A stretch of 64,000 nucleotides of DNA. Source: Rhodocytophaga aerolata. GTDB lineage: Bacteria > Bacteroidota > Bacteroidia > Cytophagales > 172606-1. The translations under genes were made by a program, and so were the position numbers. Positions 57,001-64,000 of the stretch are shown piece by piece. The notes beneath the pieces were generated by a model. The model saw nothing but the letters and a program-made list of their open reading frames with translations, was not told the DNA's origin and made no database searches. Position 1 is the stretch's first letter. Each line of letters begins with the position of its first letter. The DNA is taken from NCBI RefSeq assembly GCF_030503435.1, contig NZ_JAUKPO010000001.1, forward strand, positions 682,001-746,000, written 5' to 3'.

Positions 57001-57585
57001 GGCAACAAAATAGCTCTTACCTGGACGAAGCCCGGCAGGTATGTATTAACGGTTACTCCATCTATAGGAAGTTGTACCGGCCCCGCCCGTACGATGGAAA
57101 TCACCGTGAACGACAAACCAGCCAAACCAGTAATTATCCTAACTAACAGCAAACTTTCATCGAGCAGTAGTACTGGCAACCAGTGGTTCCGGGAAGGATT
57201 AGCCCTTGAAGGAGCCACCAGCCAGGTTTACGAGGCAACAGTAGCCGGTAATTATGCAGTACAAGTAAGCAACGAATGCGGCCAGAGCGAAATGTCGGAA
57301 GTATACCAGTACCAAATACCGCCAACGGCAGTACCAGAAGAACTGGAAAAATTAGTAAAGGTATATCCTAATCCGGCCAGAGAATTTGTGGTAGTGGAAC
57401 TCCCGGACGAACTGCCAAGCCAGTTTATCTACTTATATGATGCCGCTGGTATAGAAAAGATGGCTCACCCCTCTCATCAATCACAGACAATCAGGTTAAA
57501 CTTGCAAGAGTTTAGTAAAGGCACTTATACGTTACGTATCCAGACTTCAAAAGGAACCGTGGTGCGGAAAGTAGTCGTTCAATAA
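54085..57585 (+). CDS. T9SS-exported protein with BNR propeller, Ig/PKD-like repeats
   Basis: From ATG 54085 (MKKKPGYIVLLLLFLAIVSW, a signal peptide or anchor) the protein is 1166 residues. The first ~760 residues form sortilin/VPS10-like BNR propellers with many Asp-box-like repeats (STDKGQTFTRKK, SYDGGESWSKV, STDGGKSWTRT, STDHGNTFKA). Then come an Ig-like domain (about 767-845), two tandem PKD-like repeats starting PGLISGQQ (about 851) and PSLISGLAE (about 932), another Ig-like region, and a T9SS C-terminal sorting domain (about 1090-1166, VYPNPAREFVVVELP ending GTVVRKVVVQ). It is exported across the outer membrane and probably surface-anchored or released. Its ligand is unknown. Confidence 0.9.
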   Translation: MKKKPGYIVLLLLFLAIVSWLYTSGPISLPFPMPTEWGENEEEEEANRERRKAWVENMHRSAPGTNWRQVDIQTRQLRARQVMNTRMELLKNGRYSRTAAEEILANGQLTGTWQELGSDNQAGRVHIADVDLSTNTIYCASAGGNIWKGKLDGSGWRSLNDYMQMYSISSVKILTTGAGKRLVAVDKNKVYYSDNEGVTWNQSNGLLPIQTNGTIARAVYANDATQSIYLLAAELNSSTNWSSVVSVYISTDKGQTFTRKKTFAEETYGDISFFDLWTSPTGSGRVFLINKSTVYTINTQGNTTLHATFTTNAAEERPYLTGFDDKKSLYLYVYMNKQLYRSKNGGKEWTFQADVEEQPFSRNSFYCSAKNPQLVYLGGVDAYKSYDGGESWSKVNHWYDYYSSIANKLHADIPGIQSFISNNGQEFYLISTDGGLYVSTDSLQTVKNISLNGLNIGQYYSSYTFRDNPQIMYLGSQDQGYQKTRVVNGKLQFKQEISGDYGQVVSSDGGKSVWLAYPSFILYDKAAPSAFTYSTWNLTGENFFWLPPLMAHPTQSNKVYLAGGGTNGGSHIFELTEEGGSITHTEHPFNFDTQLAGKISAMAYSPVNSAFRYVLTERGIFYRSTDGGKSWTRTPGFNGPQGHYFYGSTIVASAQNLGTVYIAGSGYSNSPAYVSTDHGNTFKAINAGLPTTMVYQLAATPDEKFLFAATEVGPYVYVKAENKWYDLSGISAPDQTYWSVDYIPSAQIARFATYGRGIWDFKISTACAIPGELAFTGSPTFCQGDSLVLQAPAGNNFTYQWQKNGTDLVNATKQTFAAKETGTYQVKVKSATCTKISNSVAVTVKALPPQPGLISGQQITCTGNQPYSIAGVAGVTYTWQVSGGGTLTGSANTVTLNWTTPGTHTLTVTPMLNGCAGSPRTLAVVVQALPNQPSLISGLAETCVETQVYSVSPTPGVNYSWSVSGGGSINGSGNKIALTWTKPGRYVLTVTPSIGSCTGPARTMEITVNDKPAKPVIILTNSKLSSSSSTGNQWFREGLALEGATSQVYEATVAGNYAVQVSNECGQSEMSEVYQYQIPPTAVPEELEKLVKVYPNPAREFVVVELPDELPSQFIYLYDAAGIEKMAHPSHQSQTIRLNLQEFSKGTYTLRIQTSKGTVVRKVVVQ

Positions 57586-57614
57586 ACCGTTTCCATTAGC
57601 CAATGCTGTATTTG

Positions 57615-58749
57615 TTAGTTGGCCCGGTTGATTTTTACCAGTTCCAGGCGTAAGCTATCGTTTTTCAACACCCCTTCCATATTCATAGAAGTAGAGGTCA
57701 GGTCTGAGATTTGGGCTTTTAAGGTATCTGGGCCGCTTTGAGTGGTGTAGTAAATAAACTGAAGTGTGTTCTGAGCTGTATCGAAGGTATACTGCCCCTG
57801 CAAAGAATGGGTAGGATCATACACATACGGATTAGAACTAAAGGCAGCTCCATACAGTCCTGAAAAATAAACCTTTGTAATTACGGTGTTGTCCTTTCAA
57901 CCAGGCATCCTGAGGAAGCAGGCTATCATTCCGGATAAACTTTGCTACCTTCCAGGTGCCTACCAATTGCTTATCACTGGTATCCCGTAGAACAAACTGA
58001 TAAATAAGCCCGAAAGCAGCCATAATAGGAAAGAATTGAAGGAATGGCTTTAACCAATAATGCTTTAAGGATAGAGAAGGAAGTCTATCTGTTGCCGCCC
58101 AAAAAACTTCTTTCAGCTTTTGAAAATCCAGGAATAGCAGATAAGACAACCCGAGCGTAATAAGAATAGAAACAACAAAAGCACCAACAGCAATGGAGTA
58201 AAACATATTAATAAATAAGATGTTCACCATTACTGGCAGTAAAACCATGGTACCCAGCAGAGTTGTTCTCCGGAACAAGAGAAGAATGGAACCTCCAATC
58301 TGGAAAAGGGCAATAATCACTGCCAGCGTATACGAATACCCGAAGTAGTGCCAGGTGAGATAAAAGCCGTTTACTTCGCCCAGTGGCATATCTTTTATAA
58401 AATCGGCAGTAGTAAACTGGATTTTAAAGATTTTAGCGAAGCCATATGTAGAAATGATAAAGGCTAAACTATACCGGATAACCCCTATCAGATAAGCTTG
58501 CCACACCCTAGCCTTATGTGTATCTTGCTTTTCTTTTTCTTCCCATAAAACAGCCAGTGCTGTTCCCGCCAGTAGCACCACACATCCTAGGATGGTTGTC
58601 AGCATACCATAATTTATGGATGGCCAGAATCGCTGAGGCAATAGTGGCACTAAGAAAGTAGCTGAACAAGCAAGCAGAAGGAATGCTGCCAGGCTTGTGA
58701 GTATTTTAAATCCTAACGTAGAAGCACGTCTGGCAACGGTGTTTTCCAT
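57615..58749 (-). pseudogene. DoxX-like membrane protein with lipocalin-like tail, frameshifted
   Basis: The - strand frame from ATG 58749 encodes about 285 residues with several membrane segments of DoxX-like type (FIISTYGFAKIFKIQF, GGSILLLFRRTTLLGTMVLL) and then the start of a lipocalin-like domain (LVGTWKVAKFIRNDSLLPQD). It breaks at GQHRNYKGL and stops at 57838. The other frame continues without interruption: DNTVITKVYFSGLYGAAFSS, then DPTHSLQGQYTFDTAQNTLQ and on to a stop at 57615. Removing one G from the GG at about 57893-57894 (- strand aaagg) restores a single 378-codon gene (1135 bases = 3x378+1). A frameshift mutation, or an assembly error, is the likely reason. The intact product would be an inner-membrane protein with an extracytoplasmic beta domain. 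Confidence 0.7.
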
Positions 58750-58870
58750 AGTTTTTCTAGTTAAAAGTTGAAACAGTAGTTCCTATCGCACAGAGGATTT
58801 ACCGATGAAAGCCTTTATAAAATAGTAATGTATTGATTAATAACTTTTTAAGTTTGAATACAATATACAA

Positions 58871-58900
58871 AAAAGGGAACGCTTTTGATACGTTCCCTTC
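58871..58900 (-). terminator. Terminator of the DUF6807 gene
   Basis: Nine-base arms (aagggaacg and complement) with a nine-base loop, about 20 bases after the stop codon; the - strand then has a T run. Confidence 0.7.
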
Positions 58901-58921
58901 TTAGCTTTCCAATACAGTGTA

Positions 58922-59992
58922 TTATCTGCCAGAGGCAAATTTCTGATAGGCTGTTTTTATCTGTCCATCCTGGAGCTGCTCACCGGAGTGAATAAGTACC
59001 TTGTGCCGGAAGGTCACCGATTTTCCTGGAGCCAGTTTAAAATTCAGTTCTTCTTTGCCATTGCTCATGGCTTTCTGGCCAAGATTATTTACCGCAAACA
59101 AGCCATATCCACGGGCATGCCAGTAGGTTGGGTGGCCAACGTTTTTCGGATGATCCATAATTACCAAAGAAATATTTTCTCCATTCATAGTACCAGCCAG
59201 ATTTACCCATTTGCCGCGTGTACCCCAGACATCATCTCCTTGCTTGCCTTCGCTGCTGTGATATAAACCAGTTACACCTTCATTATTCATACTGGGCACA
59301 TTGGTTACCTGGCCACTGGCATCGGTAAATAATTCCGGCTTATTAGAGGGATGTTCTAGCTGGCGGGCCACCCGGATACCTAGCATGCCTTCTTTGTTAT
59401 CTTTAAACAATACTTCCTGCGTTAAAGCCGTGAGGGTGGTAATACGTTCTATACTCCGGGTATGGGCATCGCCGCTGAAAACAAACCGGGTATCTTCCCG
59501 TAACAAAGCTATACCTTCTGGTGTTACCCATTCGGCTGTAACTTCCAGTTCTCCTTTATCTTTCCCATCTGTTGTTTTGTTTATTTTTTTATGGACAATG
59601 GTACCGTATGCATTTCTTTTATCGGGAGCTATTGAATCTGAATTATTCCAGAAATCCAGGCCATTAACATCACCATAAGTAAACCACAACCCTACATGGT
59701 GCGGATGGTCTATACGTTCTCCCGGGCGGGATTCAAGCGGAAACCCACGCGTAACCACTGTACCTTTGGCCGTTCTGAGCGGATATAAAACCGGTTTTTT
59801 TGTGGCTGACGGATAAATATAGGAAGTAAATAGCTGTCCTCCGATTAACACATCTACCCGTTGCTCATTTTCATTTTTTACAAGCCTCACCTCCGATTGT
59901 GCCCATCCATGGTTCACCACACCTATCATGAGTAACACCACCATCATTGCTATGCTTTTAGCCCGGCGCGACAGTCTGGTTAATTGTATCAT
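58922..59992 (-). CDS. Exported DUF6807 (PmoA-like) protein
   Basis: From ATG 59992 (MIQLTRLSRRAKSIAMMVVL, signal peptide) the protein is 356 residues. The body is the all-beta DUF6807 domain: LYPLRTAKGTVVTRGFPLE, RIDHPHHVGLWFTYGDVNGL, FWNNSD and LVIMDHPKNVGHPTYWHARG. The family is named after a 'methane oxygenase PmoA-like' annotation but is not methane monooxygenase; members occur with sugar-oxidoreductase clusters in Bacteroidota. The HPHH and DHP motifs suggest a ligand- or sugar-binding site. It is upstream on the same strand as the rest of the cluster only by position (60026-63543 lies before it), so it may be the last gene of one transcript. Confidence 0.82.
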   Translation of the reverse strand: MIQLTRLSRRAKSIAMMVVLLMIGVVNHGWAQSEVRLVKNENEQRVDVLIGGQLFTSYIYPSATKKPVLYPLRTAKGTVVTRGFPLESRPGERIDHPHHVGLWFTYGDVNGLDFWNNSDSIAPDKRNAYGTIVHKKINKTTDGKDKGELEVTAEWVTPEGIALLREDTRFVFSGDAHTRSIERITTLTALTQEVLFKDNKEGMLGIRVARQLEHPSNKPELFTDASGQVTNVPSMNNEGVTGLYHSSEGKQGDDVWGTRGKWVNLAGTMNGENISLVIMDHPKNVGHPTYWHARGYGLFAVNNLGQKAMSNGKEELNFKLAPGKSVTFRHKVLIHSGEQLQDGQIKTAYQKFASGR

Positions 59993-60028
59993 AATTCTTT
60001 GGTTTAGAGTTAGGAGTAAATACACAGA

Positions 60029-60060
60029 AACCTGCCAGGCTTCCCATTACCTGACAGGTT
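60029..60060 (-). terminator. Imperfect hairpin after the Gfo/Idh gene
   Basis: Eleven-base arms with one mismatch (aacctgccagg / cctgacaggtt) and a ten-base loop, about 80 bases downstream of the oxidoreductase stop on the - strand. No clear T run follows, so termination is uncertain. Confidence 0.45.
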
Positions 60061-60140
60061 CTTATTACTAGTATGATTCATCTAAAAAAACAGGCTTTTT
60101 ATATATGAATGAATAGCAACAAAAAACGTGTAATCGCTAC

Positions 60141-61481
60141 TTATGAGATTACTACATCTTGTTTCTTAGCATCGAAGGTTACCCGTTTGCCCGTTTGCAG
60201 AGCCATCGTAGCCATTATATTAGCTACCGAATGATTGTAGCCAGCTTTGGCGGATGCATTCGGTTCTTTGCGGCTGCGGACACACTCCATCCAGTTACGC
60301 ATATGCAGTGAGGTCATCGGGTCAGATCCGGTGTTGGCAGAAGTTTCTATTTTGGCTCCGGCTTTCAGCGAAGTTTCCGGTAACAAGAAGGGCTCCATAC
60401 CCATGGCTTTGGCATGGCTGGCAGTCAATCCGCCTTCCGGGGTAATTTTGTTTGTATCCAGGTTAATCATTCCACCATTGGAGTAATAATATTCTTTTAC
60501 ATCGCCGGCAGCATTGTGCATACGGGAAGAATACAGCACCTGGAAACCCTTGTTTTTGTCTTCGTCCGGGCCATAATCAAACACAGCCGTAAAGGTATCG
60601 GCATTGGTACGTCCGTCTTTCCACATGTATATACCGCCATTGGCCACTACGCTGCGTGGGTGATCATAGCCGGAGAACCAGTGTACAGTATCTATCTGGT
60701 GCGCCATCCACTGCCCGGCTATACCGGAAGAATAGGGATAAAACAGCCGGAATTCCAGATATTTCCGTGGGTCCCACTCATCATTGGTTTTGCCCATCCG
60801 GAAGCGTTCCCAGTCAGTATCTTCTTTGCGGATAGATTTTACCAGTTCTGGCCTTCTCCAGCGGCCCGGCTGGTTTACGTTCCAGGTCATTTCTACCATA
60901 GTTACATCGCCAAACTTGCCGGATTTAATAAATTCATAGGCAGCCCAGTAATTGGGGGCACTTCTGCGCTGGGAACCTACCTGTACAATTTTTTTGGTTT
61001 CTTCTACCGCTTTTAGCGCCACTCTGGCATCTTCCATCGATTCAGCAAAGGGTTTTTCCACATATGCATCTTTCCCGGCTTTTACTGCTTCGGCACAATG
61101 CAAGGCATGCTGAAAATCGGCTGTACTGATAATAACGGCATCTATGTTTTTCATGCCATAGAGTTCATCGTTGTTGCGGGCTTTGGCAATTTTGGAAGCA
61201 AAGCCTTTTTCTTTCATAAATGCCTCACATTCATCGCGGCGGCGGTTCCACAGGTCAGACACAGCTACAAACTCAAAGTTCATGTCTTTGGCATGTTCCA
61301 TAAAAGAAGGAGCCAGCGAACTTCTAAACCGGTCGGAGAAACCTACAACGGCTACCCGGACACGGTCGTTGGCGCCGATAATTTTGGCATAACTGCTGGC
61401 ATTCATACTCATAGCTAAGCCTGCTGTGCCTAAAGCAGCCTTCTTAATGAAATCCCTGCGGGAATGGTTGATATATTCCAT
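60141..61481 (-). CDS. Tat-exported Gfo/Idh/MocA-family oxidoreductase
   Basis: A 446-residue NAD(P)-dependent sugar oxidoreductase. The N-terminus is a Tat signal (SRRDFIKKAALGTAGLAMS), so the cofactor-loaded enzyme is probably exported to the periplasm. The Rossmann entry is RVRVAVVGFSDRFRSS, with a degenerate glycine motif, followed by VAVSDLWNRRRDEC and the conserved EKPFAESMEDARVALK. The C-terminal half is the Gfo/Idh substrate domain (MAHQIDTVHWFSGYDHPRSV). In Bacteroidota, exported members oxidise glycosides at C3. It is in a run with DUF1080 and an isomerase, which fits a 3-keto-glycoside pathway. Confidence 0.9.
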   Translation of the reverse strand: MEYINHSRRDFIKKAALGTAGLAMSMNASSYAKIIGANDRVRVAVVGFSDRFRSSLAPSFMEHAKDMNFEFVAVSDLWNRRRDECEAFMKEKGFASKIAKARNNDELYGMKNIDAVIISTADFQHALHCAEAVKAGKDAYVEKPFAESMEDARVALKAVEETKKIVQVGSQRRSAPNYWAAYEFIKSGKFGDVTMVEMTWNVNQPGRWRRPELVKSIRKEDTDWERFRMGKTNDEWDPRKYLEFRLFYPYSSGIAGQWMAHQIDTVHWFSGYDHPRSVVANGGIYMWKDGRTNADTFTAVFDYGPDEDKNKGFQVLYSSRMHNAAGDVKEYYYSNGGMINLDTNKITPEGGLTASHAKAMGMEPFLLPETSLKAGAKIETSANTGSDPMTSLHMRNWMECVRSRKEPNASAKAGYNHSVANIMATMALQTGKRVTFDAKKQDVVIS

Positions 61482-61530
61482 ATGTCTAATGATTAATGAT
61501 GATTGATTAGTGAATAAGGGTACTGACCAA

Positions 61531-61573
61531 TGACGAATGACTAGTAAGAAACGTAATCATTAGTCATTCGTCA
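61531..61573. repeat. Inverted repeat between the DUF1080 and Gfo/Idh genes
   Basis: Thirteen-base perfect arms (tgacgaatgacta and complement) with a 17-base spacer, in a stretch also rich in aatgatta-type words (61485-61585). It may be a terminator, processing site or a small dispersed repeat. Confidence 0.6.
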
Positions 61574-61584
61574 ATAATCATTAT

Positions 61585-62454
61585 TTAAGCTTTGGGTAAT
61601 GCTCTGATTTTGAGGTTGCGGTAAGAAACTTTATTGCCATGGTCTTGCAATAAAATATGTCCTTTGGACGCTTCTCCGAAGCGTCCGTTGGCATTGTATT
61701 CAGGGGCTGCATATTTACTTTTAGCTACCAGGTCGCGGAAAGCCTGGCTTCCCCGTTCATACTCTACTACTTTTTTCCCATTCAGCCAGTGCTCTACCTT
61801 ATTGCCCTGCGATACAATTCGTGCCTGGTTCCATTCTCCTATGGGGTTCACCTGCTTGTCTTTAGCCGGAATGAGATCATACAAAGAGCCAACCGTACGG
61901 TTACCATTGCTGCCCATTTTCGCATCCGGATGTTTATCGTCGTCCAGCACCTGGTATTCCAGGCCAAAAGCAGAACCTTTGGGCTTGGGTTGCTGCTCCA
62001 CTACATAATACTTTACGCCGCTGTTGGCTCCTTCTGTTAGTTTAAATTCAAAACTCAGTTCAAAATTATCAAACTCTTCCTCTGTGACAATATCGCCATA
62101 ACTTGCTGACTCTGATCCATCGGATGCCAGGATAGACAAGGTTCCCTCTTCTACTACCCAGCCTTTTTCCGGAAAAGCATCTTTGTAGGCTCCCCGCCAG
62201 CCATTAGTGGTTTTGCCATCAAACAGGAGTTTCCAGCCATTGTTTTTCTCTTCATCTGTCAGGGTATTCATCGGGTCAGCTGCGGAGCTGGCCATGGCTA
62301 CGCTGGAGTTTTCCATGACAACGGCTGTATCCAGGTCTTTGGCTACGGCCTGTGTTTTATTTTGCTGATCGCAGGCACTAAGCAAGCTTCCGGCGGCAAC
62401 TAGCAGGGCCGCAAGATTTAATGATTTGCTTAGGCTTTTTTTAGGTTGGTTCAT
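61585..62454 (-). CDS. DUF1080 (3-keto-disaccharide hydrolase-like) lipoprotein
   Basis: A 289-residue lipoprotein with lipobox AAGSLLSAC (Cys28). The mature part is the DUF1080/3-keto-disaccharide hydrolase beta-sandwich: GWKLLFDGKTTNGWRGAYKD, WVVEEGTLSI, DFELSFEFKLTEGANSGVKY and VEHWLNGKKVVEYERGS. In Bacteroidota, members of this family cleave 3-keto-glycosides made by Gfo/Idh oxidoreductases. The hydrolase name comes from a few characterised members, so activity is an inference here. The oxidoreductase gene is about 100 bases downstream on the same strand. Confidence 0.88.
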   Translation of the reverse strand: MNQPKKSLSKSLNLAALLVAAGSLLSACDQQNKTQAVAKDLDTAVVMENSSVAMASSAADPMNTLTDEEKNNGWKLLFDGKTTNGWRGAYKDAFPEKGWVVEEGTLSILASDGSESASYGDIVTEEEFDNFELSFEFKLTEGANSGVKYYVVEQQPKPKGSAFGLEYQVLDDDKHPDAKMGSNGNRTVGSLYDLIPAKDKQVNPIGEWNQARIVSQGNKVEHWLNGKKVVEYERGSQAFRDLVAKSKYAAPEYNANGRFGEASKGHILLQDHGNKVSYRNLKIRALPKA

Positions 62455-62613
62455 AGGTATTGGGTTCTTCTTATGTAAGTACAGGTAAAGATAATGGATG
62501 TACAGCTACTTACCTCTATAAGGCACTTTTCGTGAAAATGTACTCAGTGCCAGCCATGATTTTTCTCCCAGCTTCCCGGACGTAAAATTTTACAGCAGGT
62601 AAGCAGATGCAAT

Positions 62614-63543
62614 CTACATTTTAAAGCCGACTTTGCTTTGCAAAAACTCTTTGCTGATCTGGGCACATTGCAGCGGCGAACGTGCTTTATCGGGTACACC
62701 ATCCAGTTCTATAATTCCCCAGTTCTTAAATTTTATTTCAGTTAAGGCATTAAATACACCCATCATATCTACTTTCCCTTGCCCTAGTTCTACAAACTTA
62801 TACGTCCTTGCATTCTCACCACTGTTTGCTAGAGGTTGCACATCTTTCAGGTGCAGCACGTGAATCAAGTCTTTGTATTGCTTGATGGCTTTTACCGGAT
62901 CGCCTCCGCCCTGGTGATAATGCGCTATGTCTAGCAGCAACTTTACAAATTTTGGGTCAGTAGCTTCCATAATCTGCTCTACTTCCTGTGGTGTTTCGCC
63001 CAGCTGGTGCATGTGATTGTGGTAAACAACGGTAATGCCTTCATCGGCTGTACGTTTACCGATTTCGGTCATCAGCTTACCTATATCTTTCAGTTCCTGG
63101 GCTGTGGGCTGCCGGTCTTTGGGGCGTGCATTATTGGTGAGTTGCAAATAAGGGCCTCCACCGATAGACTTCAGAAATTTGGCATGTTTGATATGCTTAT
63201 CCATATGTACCTGCTTTTCTGCAGGATTGATATTAACATTTCCGCTGGAAAAGACCGGAACTGTCAGGTTATGCTCTTTTAACAGCTGGCGCAGTTCATC
63301 TGGCTTCTGCGAATAGGTTTCCAGCGTGTTGGCCCGGAGCTGGATGCCTTTGAAACCTAAGGATGCAATATCTTTTATAGCCTGTACATCATTGCCTCCC
63401 CAGGTAATGGAAGCATAGCCGATTTTCATTCCCGGCGGAACAGCAGCGGAAAACCCGGCAAAGGAACTGGCAGGCAAGGCACTAACGGCGGCCGTGAAGC
63501 CGAGTTGTTTCAAAAAGGATCTTCTGGATAAGGGAGTAGACAT
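62614..63543 (-). CDS. Tat-exported sugar phosphate isomerase/epimerase-like TIM barrel
   Basis: A 309-residue protein of the AP-endonuclease 2/xylose isomerase-like TIM-barrel family. The N-terminus is a Tat-like signal (SRRSFLKQLGFTAAVSALPA). The barrel shows SLGFKGIQLRANTLETYSQK, VYHNHMHQLGETPQEVEQIM, KFVKLLLDIAHYHQGGGDPV and NWGIIELDGVPDKARS; metal ligands are likely among the His, Asp and Glu residues of those segments. It is the first gene of the - strand run with DUF1080 and Gfo/Idh. Isomerisation, epimerisation or elimination of keto-sugars is the likely role. Confidence 0.85.
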   Translation of the reverse strand: MSTPLSRRSFLKQLGFTAAVSALPASSFAGFSAAVPPGMKIGYASITWGGNDVQAIKDIASLGFKGIQLRANTLETYSQKPDELRQLLKEHNLTVPVFSSGNVNINPAEKQVHMDKHIKHAKFLKSIGGGPYLQLTNNARPKDRQPTAQELKDIGKLMTEIGKRTADEGITVVYHNHMHQLGETPQEVEQIMEATDPKFVKLLLDIAHYHQGGGDPVKAIKQYKDLIHVLHLKDVQPLANSGENARTYKFVELGQGKVDMMGVFNALTEIKFKNWGIIELDGVPDKARSPLQCAQISKEFLQSKVGFKM

Positions 63544-63771
63544 ATATGGTTCAGGTTTTGGTTGATACCTTCTACCCTAAGAGAGAAACAATCCTTGCTT
63601 TTGTACTCTATTGCACACAGGTAAATCCCAGCAAATCTGTTTTCAGGCCATTTCGGATATTCCCACACGAACCATGTAAATCAACTTATCTCATTAATAG
63701 CCAGCTTCCTGAGTGAAATAGCCTGTATTATACGAGAACGAAGTATCCTTTCCTGGCTTGTCTATATTCTC

Positions 63772-63779
63772 TATATTTG
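63772..63779 (+). promoter_or_regulatory. Putative -7 element (TATATTTG) before the last gene
   Basis: Exact TAnnTTTG match, 49 bases before the ATG at 63828. A TTTG -33 box is not evident at the expected spacing. Confidence 0.45.
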
Positions 63780-63827
63780 GAAATAAACACAAGTAGTTGT
63801 GTTTATCTATGTGTTGAAATCTATTAA

Positions 63828-64000
63828 ATGAAATGCAGCAAAATCATATTTTATTTGATAATACTATTTATTGCATTATCAATAGTTTATGATGAAATTT
63901 ATACGATTGGCATGATTTCAGGGACCTATGTCTATAACTTTCCTGTGGCTGGTGCGGAGGGACCAAGTCGAGGTGATCAGTTGACTTTAAAGAAAAACGG
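63828..64000 (+). CDS. Small exported protein, 5' part only
   Basis: An ATG frame open to the window edge (57 codons). It begins with a hydrophobic N-terminus (MKCSKIIFYLIILFIALSIV) that looks like a signal or anchor, then SGTYVYNFPVAGAEGPSRGD and QLTLKKNG, a pattern seen at the start of small lipocalin-like Bacteroidota proteins. The family cannot be settled from this fragment. A TAnnTTTG element lies upstream, supporting it as a real gene. Confidence 0.6.
   Translation, partial: MKCSKIIFYLIILFIALSIVYDEIYTIGMISGTYVYNFPVAGAEGPSRGDQLTLKKN

Noticed and set aside
1-64000. tRNA, rRNA, CRISPR arrays and insertion sequences
   Set aside because: No TPsiC-arm-like GTTCGA patterns in plausible cloverleaf context, no regular spaced direct repeats and no transposase-like protein were found by eye; a tool search could still find a missed tRNA.

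Overview
The window looks like chromosomal DNA of a Bacteroidota bacterium, most likely in the Cytophagales. The evidence is a ~288-residue primary sigma factor of the Bacteroidota type without a large region 1, several TAnnTTTG (-7) promoter elements, almost no Shine-Dalgarno sequences, a type IX secretion (T9SS) C-terminal sorting domain, a DUF4369-TlpA lipoprotein, and sets of exported sugar-metabolism enzymes (Gfo/Idh/MocA, DUF1080, TIM-barrel isomerase, DUF6807). I saw no rRNA, tRNA, CRISPR array, phage or transposase gene.

Region 1 (1-16.7 kb, all + strand, visibly more AT-rich than the rest) is a surface-polysaccharide locus. It begins with the 3' part of a pseudaminic acid synthase, followed by a large unknown membrane protein, a lipoprotein-like beta-propeller, a capsule-type transferase, a Wzx-like flippase, a Wzy-like polymerase, a GT2 transferase, two methyltransferases, two GT4 transferases, a second Wzy/ligase-like protein and an initiating polyprenyl glycosylphosphotransferase. 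Two gene-poor gaps (666-1188 and 3394-4057) contain short unsupported frames that may be gene remnants.

Region 2 (16.8-42.1 kb) is mostly housekeeping and envelope genes on both strands: gatB, a TlpA-like lipoprotein, aconitase, small membrane proteins including YccF, an AlaA-type aminotransferase, an acidic low-complexity protein, rpoD, lon, an SRPBCC protein, a DUF4142 lipoprotein, a DUF3857/transglutaminase-like protein, and a DAHP synthase-chorismate mutase. A beta-class DNA methyltransferase follows, next to a small protein with PD-(D/E)XK-like residues (36.5-38.7 kb), a possible unrecognised restriction-modification pair. Then come a DUF4349 lipoprotein, two small unknown proteins and a J-domain protein.

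Region 3 (42.1-49.3 kb, all - strand) runs MDR oxidoreductase, SMP-30-like propeller, two SDRs, a GH130-like glycosidase, an ACAD10/11-like acyl-CoA dehydrogenase and an ACAD10/11-like phosphotransferase. The last two correspond to the two halves of eukaryotic ACAD11 and suggest hydroxyacyl-CoA catabolism by phosphorylation and elimination.

Region 4 (49.4-64 kb) holds a TPR/WG-repeat protein, a divergent Nramp-like transporter without the usual metal-binding motifs, a large T9SS-exported BNR/PKD protein, a DoxX-like gene broken by an apparent one-base frameshift, and a - strand set of exported sugar enzymes that fits 3-keto-glycoside degradation. The window ends inside a small exported protein. 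Functional names are based on motif recognition by eye; no database search was run.
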